From assembly GCF_905171765.1 (NCBI RefSeq), contig NC_053397.1:110253295-110317294 (forward strand): 64,000 bases of DNA. Reading direction: 5' to 3'. Source of the DNA: Bufo bufo. Its lineage: Eukaryota; Chordata; Amphibia; Anura; Bufonidae. How positions within the stretch are numbered: position 1 is the stretch's first letter; every line of letters begins with the position of its first letter. Positions 9,820 to 19,719 of this stretch are shown here, piece by piece. A model generated the notes under the pieces. The model was not told where the DNA came from and did no database searches. It was given only the letters and a program-made list of their open reading frames with translations. The translations under genes and the position numbers were made by a program.

Positions 9820-12310
9820 TGGCAGAGAATCAGGCTTCATGTCATAGCAGAGAATCAGGCTTCACGTCACACACCACTAGAACAGGCCATTGTCAGATAT
9901 TTAGGCCCCGGCACCCAGACAGAGGAGAGGGGTCCCATAGCAGAGAATCAGGCTTCATGTCATAGCAGAGAATCAGGCTTCAAGTCATAGCAGAGAATCA
10001 GGCTTCATGTCATAGCAGAGAATCAGGCTTCACGTCACCCACCACTGGAACAGGCCATTGTCAGATATTTAGGCCCCGGCACCCAGACAGAGGAGAGAGG
10101 TCCCATTGCAGAGAATCAGGCTTCATGGCATAGCAGAGAATCAGGCTTCACGTCACCCACCACTGGAACAGGCCACTGTCAGATATTTTTAGGCCCCGGC
10201 ACACAGACAGAGGAGAGAGGTCCCATAGCAGAGATTCAGGCTTCATGTCATAGCAGAGAATCAGGCTTCATGTCATAGCAGAGAATCAGGCTTCATGTCA
10301 TAGCAGAGAATCAGGCTTCACGTCACCCACCACTGGAACAGGCCATTGTCAGATATTTAGGCCCTGGCACCCAGACAGAGGAGAGAGGTCCCATAGCAGA
10401 GAATCAGGCTTCATGTCATAGTAGAGAATCAGGCTTCATGTCATAGCAGAGAATCAGGCTTCATGTCATAGCAGAGAATCAGGCTTCACGTCACCCACCA
10501 CTGGAACAGGCTATTGTCAGATATTTAGGCCCCAGCACCCAGACAGAGGAGAGAGGTCCCATAGCAGAGAATCAGGCTTCATGGCATAGCAGAGAATCAG
10601 GCTTCACGTCAACCACCACTGGAACAGGCCACTGTCAGATATTTAGGCCCCGGCACCCAGACAGAGGAGAGAGGTCCCATAGCACAGAATCAGGCTTCAT
10701 GTCATAGCAGAGAATCAGGCTTCAAGTCATAGCAGAGAATCAGGCTTCATTTCATAGCAGAGAATCAGGCTTCATGTCATAGCAGAGAATCAGGCTTCAC
10801 GTCACCCACCACTGGAACAGGCCATTGTCAGATATTTAGGCCCCGGCACCCAGACAGAGGAGAGAGGTCCCATAGCAGAGAATCAGGCTTCATGGCATAG
10901 CAGAGAATCAGGCTTCACGTCACCCACCACTGGAACAGGCCATTGTCAGATATTTAGGCCCCGGCACCCAGACAGAGGAGAGAGGTCCCATTGCAGAGAA
11001 TCAGGCTTCATGTCATAGCAGAGAATCAGGCTTCAAGTCATAGCAGAGAATCAGGCTTCATGTCATAGCAGAGAATCAGGCTTCACGTCACCCACCACTG
11101 GAACAGGCCACTGTCAGATATTTAGGCCCCGGCACCCAGACAGAGGAGAGAGGTCCCATAGCACAGAATCAGGCTTCATGTCATAGCAGAGAATCAGGCT
11201 TCAAGTCATAGCAGAGAATCAGGCTTCAAGTCATAGCAGAGAATCAGGCTTCATGTCATAGCAGAGAATCAGGCTTCATGTCATAGCAGAGAATCAGGCT
11301 TCACGTCACCCACCACTGGAACAGGCCATTGTCAGATATTTAGGCCCCGGCACCCAGACAGAGGAGAGAGGTCCCATAGCAGAGAATCAGGCTTCATGGC
11401 ATAGCAGAGAATCAGGCTTCACGCCACCCACCACTGGAACAGGCCACTGTCAGATATTTTTAGGCCCCGGCACCCAGACAGAGGTGAAAGGTCCCATAGC
11501 AGAGAATCAGGCTTCATGTCATAGCAGAGAATCAGGCTTCAAGTCATAGCAGAGAATCAGGCTTCAAGTCATAGCAAAGAATCAGGCTTCACGTCACCCA
11601 CCACTGGAACAGGCCATTGTCAGATATTTAGGCCCCGACACCCAGACAGAGGAGAGAGGTCCCATAGCAGAGAATCAGGCATCATGGCATAGCAGAGAAT
11701 CAGGCTTCACGTCACCCACCACTGGAACAGGCCACTGTCAGATATTTTTAGGCCCCAGCACCCTGACAGAGGAGAGAGGTCCCATAGCAGAGAATCAGGC
11801 TTCATGTCATAGCAGAGAATCAGGCTTCAAGTCATAGCAGAGAATCAGGCTTCATGTCATAACAGAGAATCAGGCTTCACGTCACCCACCACTGGAACAG
11901 GCCATTGTCAGATATTTAGGCCACGGCACCCAGACAGAGGAGAGAGGTCCCATAGCAGATTATCAGGCTTCATGTCATAGCAGAGAATCAGGCTTCATGT
12001 CACCCAACACTGGAACAGGCCATTGTCAGATATTTTTAGGCCCCGGCACCCAGACAGAGGAGAGAGGTCCCATAGCAGAGAATCAGGCTTCATGTCATAG
12101 CAGAGAATCAGGCTTCATGTCACCCAACACTGGAACAGGCCACTGTCAGATATTTTTAGGCCCCGGCACCCAGACAGAGGAGAGAGGTCCCATAGCAGAG
12201 ATTCAGGCTTCATGTCATAGCAGAGAATCAGGCTTCATGTCACCCAACACTGGAACAGGCCACTGTCAGATATTTTTAGGCCCCGGCACCCAGACAGAGG
12301 AGAGGTTCAT
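9820..12310. repeat. Higher-order tandem array in hAT1 3' region
   Basis: Two levels of repetition are visible. A 25-bp unit (catagcagagaatcaggctt plus catgt) is repeated one to six times. Each run is followed by a block containing 'ccaccactggaacaggcca' and 'ggcacccagacagagg', giving units of about 115-220 bp. I count 17 occurrences of the CAGACAGAGG block. The array lies downstream of the minus-strand transposase, inside the element. A plus-strand frame over 11997-12404 is only a translation of the repeat. Confidence 0.9.
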
Positions 12311-12424
12311 TCAACTTTGGGTTGCCCCGCAATATAATGGTAAAATGAAAATAAAAAAAGGATTGAATGAGGAAGTGCCCTGGAGTACAATAATATATGG
12401 TTAAGGGGAGGTAGTTATAAATGT

Positions 12425-15400
12425 CTAATCTGCACAAGGGATGGACAGGTCCTGTGGGATCCATGCTTGGTTCATTTTTATGAACGTCAGCTTGTCCACA
12501 TTGGCTGTAGACAGGCGGCTGCGTTTGTCTGTAATGACGGCCCCTGCCGTGCTGAATACACGTTCAGACAAAATGCTGGCCGCCGGGCAGGCCAGCATCT
12601 CCAAGGCATAAAAGTATAGCTCTGGCCACGTGGACAATTTGGAGTCCCAGAAGTTGAATGGGGCCGAACCATCAGTCAGTACGTGGAGGGGTGTGCACAC
12701 GTACTGTTCCACCATGTTAGTGAAATGTTGCCTCCTGCTAACACGTTCCGTATCAGGTGGTGGTGCAGTTAGCTGTGGCGTGGTGACAAAACTTTTCCAC
12801 ATCTCTGCCATGCTAACCCTGCCCTCAGAGGAGCTGGCCGTGACACAGCTGCATTGGCGACCTCTTGCTCCACCTCTGCCTTCGCCTTGGGCTTCCACTT
12901 GTTCCCCTGTGACATTTGGGAATGCTCTCAGTAGCACGTCTACCAATGTGCGCTAGTACTCGCGCATCTTCCTATCACGCTCCAGTGCAGGAAGTAAGGT
13001 GGGCACATTGTCTTTGTACCGGGGATCCAGCAGGGTGGCAACCCAGTAGTCCGCACACGTTAAAATGTGGGCAACTCTGCTGTCGTTGCGCAGGCACTGC
13101 AGCATGTAGTCGCTCATGTGTGCCAGGCTGCCCAGAGGTAAGGACAAGCTGTCCTCTGTGGGAGGCGTATCGTCATCGTCCTGCGTTTCCCCCCAGCCAC
13201 GCACCAGTGATGGGCCCGAGCTGCGTTGGGTGCCACCCCGCTGTGAACATGCTTCATCCTCATCCTCCTCCTCCTCATCCTCGTCCTCCTCGTCCTCCAG
13301 TAGTAGGCCCTGGCTGGCCACATTTGTACCTGACCTCTGCTGTTGCAAAAAGCCTCCCTTTGAGTCACTTCAAAGAGACTGGCTAGAAAGTGCTAAAAAT
13401 GACCCCTGTTCCTCCTCCTCCTCCTCGGCCACCTCCTCTTCCATCATCGCCCTAAGTGTTTTCTCAAGGAGACATAGAAGTGGTATTGTAACGCTGATAA
13501 CGGCGTCATCGCCACTGGCCATGTTGGTGGAGTACTCGAAACAGCGCAACAGGTCTCGCATGGAGGCCCAGTCATTGGTGGTGAAGTGGTGCTGTTCCGC
13601 AGTGCGACTGACCCGTGCGTGCTGCAGCTGAAACTCCACTATGGCCTGCTGCTGCTCGTACAGTCTGTCCAGCATGTGCAAGGTGGAGTTCCACCTGGTG
13701 CGCACGTCGCATATGAAGCGGTGAGCGGGAAGGCCGAAGTTACGCTGTAGCGCAGACAGGCGAGCAGCGGCAGGATGTGAACGCCGGAAGCGCGCACAGA
13801 GGGACCGCACTTTATGCAGCAGCTCTGACATGTCGGGGTAGTTGTGAATGAACTTCTGCACCACCAAATTTAGCACATGCGCCAGGCAAGGGATGTGCGT
13901 CAAACCGGCTAGTCCCAGAGCTGCAACGAGATTTCGCCCATTATCGCATACCACCAGGCCGGGCTTGAGGCTCACCGGCAGCAACCACTCGTCGGTCTGT
14001 TGTTCAATACCCCACCACAACTCCTGTGCGGTGTGGGGCCAGTCCCCCAAACATATGAGTTTCAGAATGGCCTGCTGACGTTTACCCCGGGCTGTGCTGA
14101 AGTTGGTGGTGAAGGTGTGTGGCTGACTGGATGATCAGGTGGAAGAAGAGGAGGAGGAAGCCGAGTAGGAGGAGGAGGCAACAGGAGGCAAAGAATGTTG
14201 CCCTGCGATCCTTGGCGGCGGAAGAACGTGCGCCAAACAGCTCTCCGCCTGGGGCCCAGCCGCCACTACATTTACCCAGTGTGCAGTTAGGGAGATATAG
14301 CGTCCCTGGCCGTGCTTACTGGTCCACGTATTTGTGGTTAGGTGGACCTTGCCACAGATGGCGTTGCGCAGTGCACACTTGATTTTATCGGATACTTGGT
14401 TGTGCAGGGAAGGCACGGCTCTCTTGGAGAAGTAGTGGCGGCTGGGAACAACATACTGTAGGACAGCAAGCGACATGAGCTGTTTGAAGCTGTCTGTGTC
14501 CACCAGCCTGAATGACAGCATTTCATAGGCCAGTAGTTTAGAAATGCTGGCATTCAGGGCCAGGGATCGAGGATGGCTAGGTGGGAATTTACGCTTTCTC
14601 TCAAATGTTTGTGAGATGGAGAGCTGAACGCTGCCGTGTGACATGGTTGAGATGCTTGGTGACGGAGGTGGTGGTGTTGGTGGTACATCCTCTGTTTGCT
14701 GGGCGGCAGGTGCCAACGTTCCTCCAGAGGCGGAGGAAGAGGCCGAGGCGGCAGCAGCAGAAGAGGTAGCAGGGGGAGCCTGAGTGAGTTCCTTGATTTT
14801 AAGGTGTTTACTCCACTGCAGTTCATGCTTTGCATGCAGGTGCCTGGTCATGCAGGTTGTGCTAAGGTTCAGAACGTTAATGCCTTGCTTCAGGCTCTGA
14901 TGGCACAGTGTGCAAACCACTCGGGTCTTGTCGTCAGCACATTGTTTGAAGAACTGCCACGCCAGGGAACTCCTTGAAGCTGCCTTTGGGGTGCTCGGGC
15001 CCAGATGGCGGTGGCCAGCAGCAGACGGACTCTCTTGGCGGCGGGTGTTCTGCTTTTGCCCACTGCTCCCTCTATTGCTACGCTGTTGGCTCGGTCTCAC
15101 CACTGCCTCTTCCTCCGAACTCTGAAAGTCATTGGCACGACCTTCATTCCATGTGGGGTCTAGGACCTCATCGTCCCCTGCATCGTCTTCCACCCAGTCT
15201 TCCTCCCTGACCTCCTGTTCAGTCTGCACACTGCAGAAAGACGCAGCAGTTGGCACCTGTGTTTCGTCATCATCAGAGACGTGCTGAGGTGGTATTCCCA
15301 TGTCCTCATCATCAGGAAACATAAGTGGTTGTGCGTCAGTACATTCTATGTCTTCCACCGCTGGGGAAGGGCTAGGTGGATGCCCTTGGGAAACCCTGCC

Positions 15401-15805
15401 AGCAGAGTCTTCAAACAGCATAAGAGACTGCTGCATAACTTGAGGCTAAGACAGTTTCCCTGATATGCATGGGGGTGATGTGACAGACTGATGGGCTTGG
15501 TTTTCAGGCGCCATCTGTGCGCTTTCTGCAGAAGACTGGGTGGGAGATAATGTGAACGTGCTGGATCCATTGTCCACCCAATTGACTAATGCCTGTACCT
15601 GCTCAGGCCTTACCATCCTTAGAACGGCATTGGGCCCCACCAAATATCGCTGTAAATTCTGGCGGCTACTGGGACCTGAGGTAGTTGGTTCACTAGAATG
15701 TGTGGCTGTGGCAGAACAGCCACGTCCTCTCCCAGCACTAGAGGGTCCACTAACACCACCACGACCATGTCCGTGTCCGCGTCCCTTACTAGATGTTTTC
15801 CTCAT
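12425..15805 (-). pseudogene. hAT1 transposase (BED finger, hATC), four stops
   Basis: A cut-and-paste hAT transposase of the zinc-finger-BED type. Five open segments (15805-15446, 15436-14135, 14050-13370, 13348-12953, 12946-12425) are all in the same reading frame. The roughly 1,127-codon frame is thus broken by four in-frame stops (15446 TAG, 14135 TGA, 13370 TGA, 12953 TAG) with no net frameshift. In order: a basic Gly/Arg-rich N terminus; an acidic region; a BED finger with CTLC and a TRHLHAKH end near 14920-14830; the RNase-H-like core with VCDNGRN and the conserved TRWNSTLHMLDRL; a long Asp/Glu tract near 13280; then a C-terminal hATC dimerisation region (CPAASILSERVFSTAG, KRSRLS, LTFIKMN). 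The first TAG might instead precede the true start at 15436. Stops plus the element's target duplication argue against a domesticated ZBED gene. Confidence 0.85.
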
Positions 15806-16024
15806 TGTTACTGTTCACCACAATAAGAAAAAAATTATTTGACCCAATGTATTGAATTCAAATTCAGGCCTTTTTTTACAGGCACCTAACACTATCTGGC
15901 TATCTATTTAGGTACCGTACTACACTAATAAAGGCACTGCAGTAACGACAGATTTAGCTGAATATAAATTGTAGGCCTAGTATTTAGGCCCTGGATGACA
16001 GGTATACGTTTACGGACAGAATTA

Positions 16025-16890
16025 CATAGAACATAGAAACATAGAATGTGTCGGCAGATAAGAACCATTTGGCCCATCCAGTCTGCCCAATATACTAAAT
16101 ACTATGGATAGCCCCTGGCCCTATCTTATATGAAGGATGGCCTTATGCCTATCCCATGCATGCTTAAACTCCTCCACTGTATTTGCAGCTACCACTTCTG
16201 CAGGAAGGCTATTCCATGCATCCACTACTCTCTCAGTAAAGTAATACTTCCTGATATTACTTTTAAACCTTTGCCCCTCTAATTTAAAACTATGTCCTCT
16301 TGTAGCAGTTTTTCTTCTTTTAAATATTCTCTCCTCTTTTACCTTGTTGATTCCCTTTATGTATTTAAAAGTTTCTATCATATCCCCTCTGTCTCGTTTT
16401 TCTTCCAAGCTATACATGTTAAGGTCCTTTAATCTTTCCTGGTAAGTTTTATCCTGCAATCCATGTACCAGTTTAGTAGCTCTTCTCTGAACTCTCTCCA
16501 AAGTATCAATATCCTTCTGGAGATATGGTCTCCAGTACTGAGCACAATACTCCAAATTAGGTCTCACTAGTGCTCTGTAGAGCGGCATGAGCACCTCCCT
16601 CTTTCTACTGGTAATTCCTCTCCCTATACACCCAAGCATTCTGCTAGCATTTCCTGCTGCTCTATGACATTGTCCATCTGGCTCCATTCCTCTAGTTTTC
16701 CTAAGTCCTTTTCCATTTGGTGTATCCCTCCAGGAACATCAACCCTGTTACAAATCTTTGTGTCATCAGCAAAAAGACACACCTTACCATCGAGGCCTTC
16801 TGCAATTTCGCTGATAAAGAAATTAAACAATATGGGTCCCAGAACAGATCCCTGAGGTACCCCACTGGTAACAAGAACAAGAATCTATGT
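16025..16890 (-). mobile_element. 5'-truncated CR1 LINE inside hAT1
   Basis: Read leftward, this copy starts in the reverse transcriptase near GVPQGSVLGP, runs through the FADDTK catalytic box (near 16770) and ends at 16121 in the same C terminus as the CR1 at 34387-36533. The 3' end carries the octamer-like 'cattctatgtttctatg' (complement at 16030-16046). An internal deletion joins a point shortly after the FADD region to the RAAGNASRMLGC block and shifts the frame. The other boundary also carries 'tctatgtttctatgttt' but in the opposite orientation (16880-16900). Confidence 0.8.
16121..16850 (-). pseudogene. CR1 ORF2 C-terminal half
   Basis: Two frames cover the C-terminal reverse transcriptase. 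16850-16624 holds the FADDTK motif and the VPGGIHQMEKDLGKLEEWS block. 16687-16121 begins at RAAGNASRM and continues through LERVQRRATKLVHGLQDKTY, YSLEEKRDRGDMIETFKY and the WNSLPAEVV end. The missing region between them and the frame change make it non-functional. It is close in sequence to 35118-36443, so both belong to one CR1 lineage. Confidence 0.8.
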
Positions 16891-17600
16891 TTCTATGTTT
16901 CTATATATCCTTTGCCAGACAGCAGACAGTATTACAATTGGCTAGCCACAGCTGAAACACCAGATTTAGGGTACTGCTATTTTGGCAATTGTATTTCACC
17001 CCTCAATAAAATAGCAAGCACCTCCAAGCACCTCATGTAGGATATAGCAAAAACACACTATTGATGGTTAAATGTATTTGGTGGCAGCTTGTGCTGGCGC
17101 ACCACAAGACACAAGATGGCCGCCGATCACCCCAGAAAAAAGTGACTGAAAAACGCTCTGGGCAGCCTAAAAACAGTGAGCAATTAAATAGCAGAGGTTG
17201 AATGATTTACAGCTGTAGATCGATCACTTCATTAAGTGTTTTTGAAGAGTAAATCACTGCCTAATCTGGCCCTAACAGCAGCAGCTGCATCCTATCCCTA
17301 CACTGATCAGAGCAGAGTGACGTGCGGCGCTACGTGACTCCAGCTTAAATAGAGGCTGGGTCACATGCTGCTCTGGCCAATCACAGCCATGCCAATAGTA
17401 GTCATGGCTGTGATGGCCTCTTGGGGCAAGTAGTATGACGCTTGTTGATTGGCTGCTTTGCAGCCTTTCAAAAAGCGCCAAGAGAGCGCCGAACACCGAA
17501 CCCGGACTTTTACGAAAATGTTCGGGTTCGGGTCCCTGTCACGGACACCCCAAAATTCGGTACGAACCCGAACTATACAGTTCGTGTTTGCTCATCCCTA

Positions 17601-18255
17601 ATGGTAACGAATCGCATTTTTTCCTAAAATGGCTGCTGTACATGTGAGGACATGGAGAAAGGAACTCTGGGAAGGCGGGGTCACACATAATGCCATGCAT
17701 GCAGCCAATCAGCAGCCAGCCATGTGATGTCACAGCCCTATAAATAGCCTCAGCCATCTTGGATTCTGCCATTTACTAGTGTACTTAGTACAGGGAGAGA
17801 TGTCAGCAGGCGCTAGGGACAGTGTTAGAAAAAACGTCATTGTGTTAAAAAAATGATTTATAACTGCAGGGAAAGATTATTCAAGATGTAGGGAAAGTAT
17901 AGGGAGGAATCATTCCACAGCATTAATGTAGAGCAGGGTTCAGTAGGGGGGATACAGCCTAGGTAATAGGAACAATCCTGCACTGACTGGGCACCCAAAT
18001 TGCAATTATACAGCTCTGTAATTCCAGCAAACCATTCTTATTAGGGTGCAAGTGCTGTTTAACATAGCCATTAACAGGGTTTATTACAAATAAATATTTC
18101 TATGACTCTTATTTGCCCTCGTGCGGTGCAGTTATATGTTCTTAAGCATTTTTTGGCTTGTATTAATGGGAAAAAATGGCTTATTAGCCGTTGTGTGGTG
18201 AAGTGAAAAAATGACAGCCCTTTTTGTCGTGTATTAGTGGCAAAATAAAAATATA
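17601..18255 (+). other. hAT2 5' region, no gene
   Basis: Non-coding sequence of hAT2 following the hAT1 insertion. It includes 'tataaatagcc' at about 17740, a TATA-like box that could serve the hAT2 transposase downstream on the plus strand. The first copies of the roughly 74-bp repeat ('gtgcagttatatgttctt') begin near 18115. Confidence 0.4.
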
Positions 18256-19468
18256 CACTCACCTAAAGAATTATTAGGAACACCTGTTCTATTTCTCATT
18301 AATGCAATTATCTAGTCAACCAATCACATGGCAGTTGCTTCAATGCATTTAGGGGTGTGGTCCTGGTCAAGACAATCTCCTGAACTCCAAACTGAATGTC
18401 AGAATGGGAAAGAAAGGCGATTTAAGCAATTTTGAGCGTGGCATGGTTGTTGGTGCCAGACCGGCCGGTCTGAGTATTTCACAATCTGCTCAGTTACTGG
18501 GATTTTCACGCACAACCATTTCTAGGGTTTACAAAGAATGGTGTGAAAAGGGAAAAACATCCAGTATGCGGCAGTCCTGTGGGCGGAAATGCCTTGTGGA
18601 TGCTAGAGGTCAGAGGAGAATGGGCCGACTGATTCAAGCTGATAGAAGAGCAACGTTGACTGAAATAACCACTTGTTACAACCGAGATATGCAGCAAAGC
18701 ATTTGTGAAGCAACAACACGCACAACCTTGAGGCGGATGGGCTACAACAGCAGAAGACCCCACCGGGTATCACTCATCTCCACTACAAATGGGAAAAAGA
18801 GGCTACAATTTGCACGAGCTCACCAAAATTGGACTGTTGAAGACTGGAAAAATGTTGCCTGGTCTGATGAGTCTCGATTTCTGTTGAGACATTCAAATGG
18901 TAGAGTCCGAATTTGGCGTAAACAGAATGAGAACATGTATCCATCATGCCTTGTTACCACTGTGCAGGCTGCTGGTGGTGGTGTAATGGTGTGGGGGATG
19001 TTTTCTGGGCACACTTTAGGCCCCTTAGTGCCAATTGGGCATCGTTTAAATGCCACGGGCTACCTGAGCATTGTTTCTGACCATGTCCATCCCTTCATGA
19101 CCACCATGTACCCATCCTCTGATGGCTACTTCCAGCAGGATAATGCACCATGTCACAAAGCTCGAATCATTTCAAATTGGTTTCTTGAACATGACAATGA
19201 GTTCACTGTACTAAAATGGCCCCCACAGTCACCAGATCTCAACCCAATAGAGCATCTTTGGGATGTGGTGAAACGGGAGCTTCATGCCCTGGATGTGCAT
19301 CCCTCAAATCTCCATCAACTGCAAGATGCTATCCTATCAATATGGACCAACATTTCTAAAGAATGCTATCAGCACCTTGTTGCCACGTAGAATTAAGGCA
19401 GTTCTGAAGGCAAAAGGGGGTCCAACCCCGTATTAGTATGGTGTTCCTAATAATTCTTTAGGTGAGTG
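18256..19468 (+). mobile_element. Tc1/mariner element, DD36E spacing, intact
   Basis: Terminal inverted repeats of about 29 bp (CACTCACCTAAAGAATTATT then AGGAACACC, nearly perfect at both ends) bound 1,213 bases. TA dinucleotides at 18254-18255 and 19469-19470 are the target duplication. Removing the element restores the hAT2 repeat unit. It contains one uninterrupted transposase. Confidence 0.9.
18404..19390 (+). CDS. Tc1-family transposase, DD36E
   Basis: An uninterrupted 328-residue frame that fills the element between its inverted repeats, so the ATG at 18404 is the natural start. The N terminus holds paired helix-turn-helix DNA-binding motifs (SISQSAQLLGFSRTTISRVY, then a second with TLRRMGY) and GRKC in the linker region. 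The catalytic domain shows WSDES (first Asp), GGGVMVWGMF, QQDNAPCH (second Asp) and PDLNPIEHLW (Glu). I count 36 residues between the second Asp and the Glu, where classical Tc1 has 34. That spacing is the hallmark of the Incomer (IC, DD36E) family. The enzyme would bind the inverted repeats and cut and paste the element at TA sites. The length is close to the usual 340 residues. It is the only intact transposase in the window, so recent or current activity is possible. Confidence 0.92.
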   Translation: MGKKGDLSNFERGMVVGARPAGLSISQSAQLLGFSRTTISRVYKEWCEKGKTSSMRQSCGRKCLVDARGQRRMGRLIQADRRATLTEITTCYNRDMQQSICEATTRTTLRRMGYNSRRPHRVSLISTTNGKKRLQFARAHQNWTVEDWKNVAWSDESRFLLRHSNGRVRIWRKQNENMYPSCLVTTVQAAGGGVMVWGMFSGHTLGPLVPIGHRLNATGYLSIVSDHVHPFMTTMYPSSDGYFQQDNAPCHKARIISNWFLEHDNEFTVLKWPPQSPDLNPIEHLWDVVKRELHALDVHPSNLHQLQDAILSIWTNISKECYQHLVAT

Positions 19469-19719
19469 TATTTGCCGTTCAGTGGTGCAGTTATATGTTG
19501 TAAAGCCCCTTTTGCCGTCTACTAGTGGCACCAAAAAAATATATTTGCCGTTCAGCGATGCAATTATATGTTGTAAAGCCCTTTTTGCCGTGTATTGGTG
19601 GCACCAAAAAATATATATTTGACGTTCACCGGTGCAGTCGTATGTTCTATAGCCTTCTGTGGTGTGTATTAGTGGCAAAAGTAAACTATATTTGCAGTTC
19701 AGCGGTGCAGTTATATGTT

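Larger units (their letters stand above)
9515..17600 (-). mobile_element. hAT1, complete ends, 8-bp target duplication
   Basis: The element begins TAGAGTTGAGCGAACAC at 9515. It ends at 17600 with the near complement of that sequence (read inward TAGGGATGAGCAAACAC). The octamer ATGGTAAC lies directly outside both ends (9507-9514 and 17601-17608), the 8-bp duplication diagnostic of hAT transposition. Contents from the transposase 3' side are a tandem array (9820-12310), the minus-strand transposase (15805-12425), a CR1 insertion (about 16025-16890) and a 5' region (17040-17600) ending in 'gttcgggttcggg'-type subterminal repeats. At 8.1 kb it is long for a hAT because of the array and the CR1. 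Confidence 0.9.

Noticed and set aside
9820..12310. CRISPR-like array
   Set aside because: Units are adjacent tandem repeats without unique spacers, in an animal transposon.
11997..12404. 135-residue plus-strand frame
   Set aside because: It only translates the hAT1 tandem array; three identical protein blocks follow the DNA period and no start context or domain exists.
12425..15805. Domesticated ZBED-type host gene
   Set aside because: Four stops, terminal inverted repeats and an 8-bp target duplication show it is an element copy, not a host gene.
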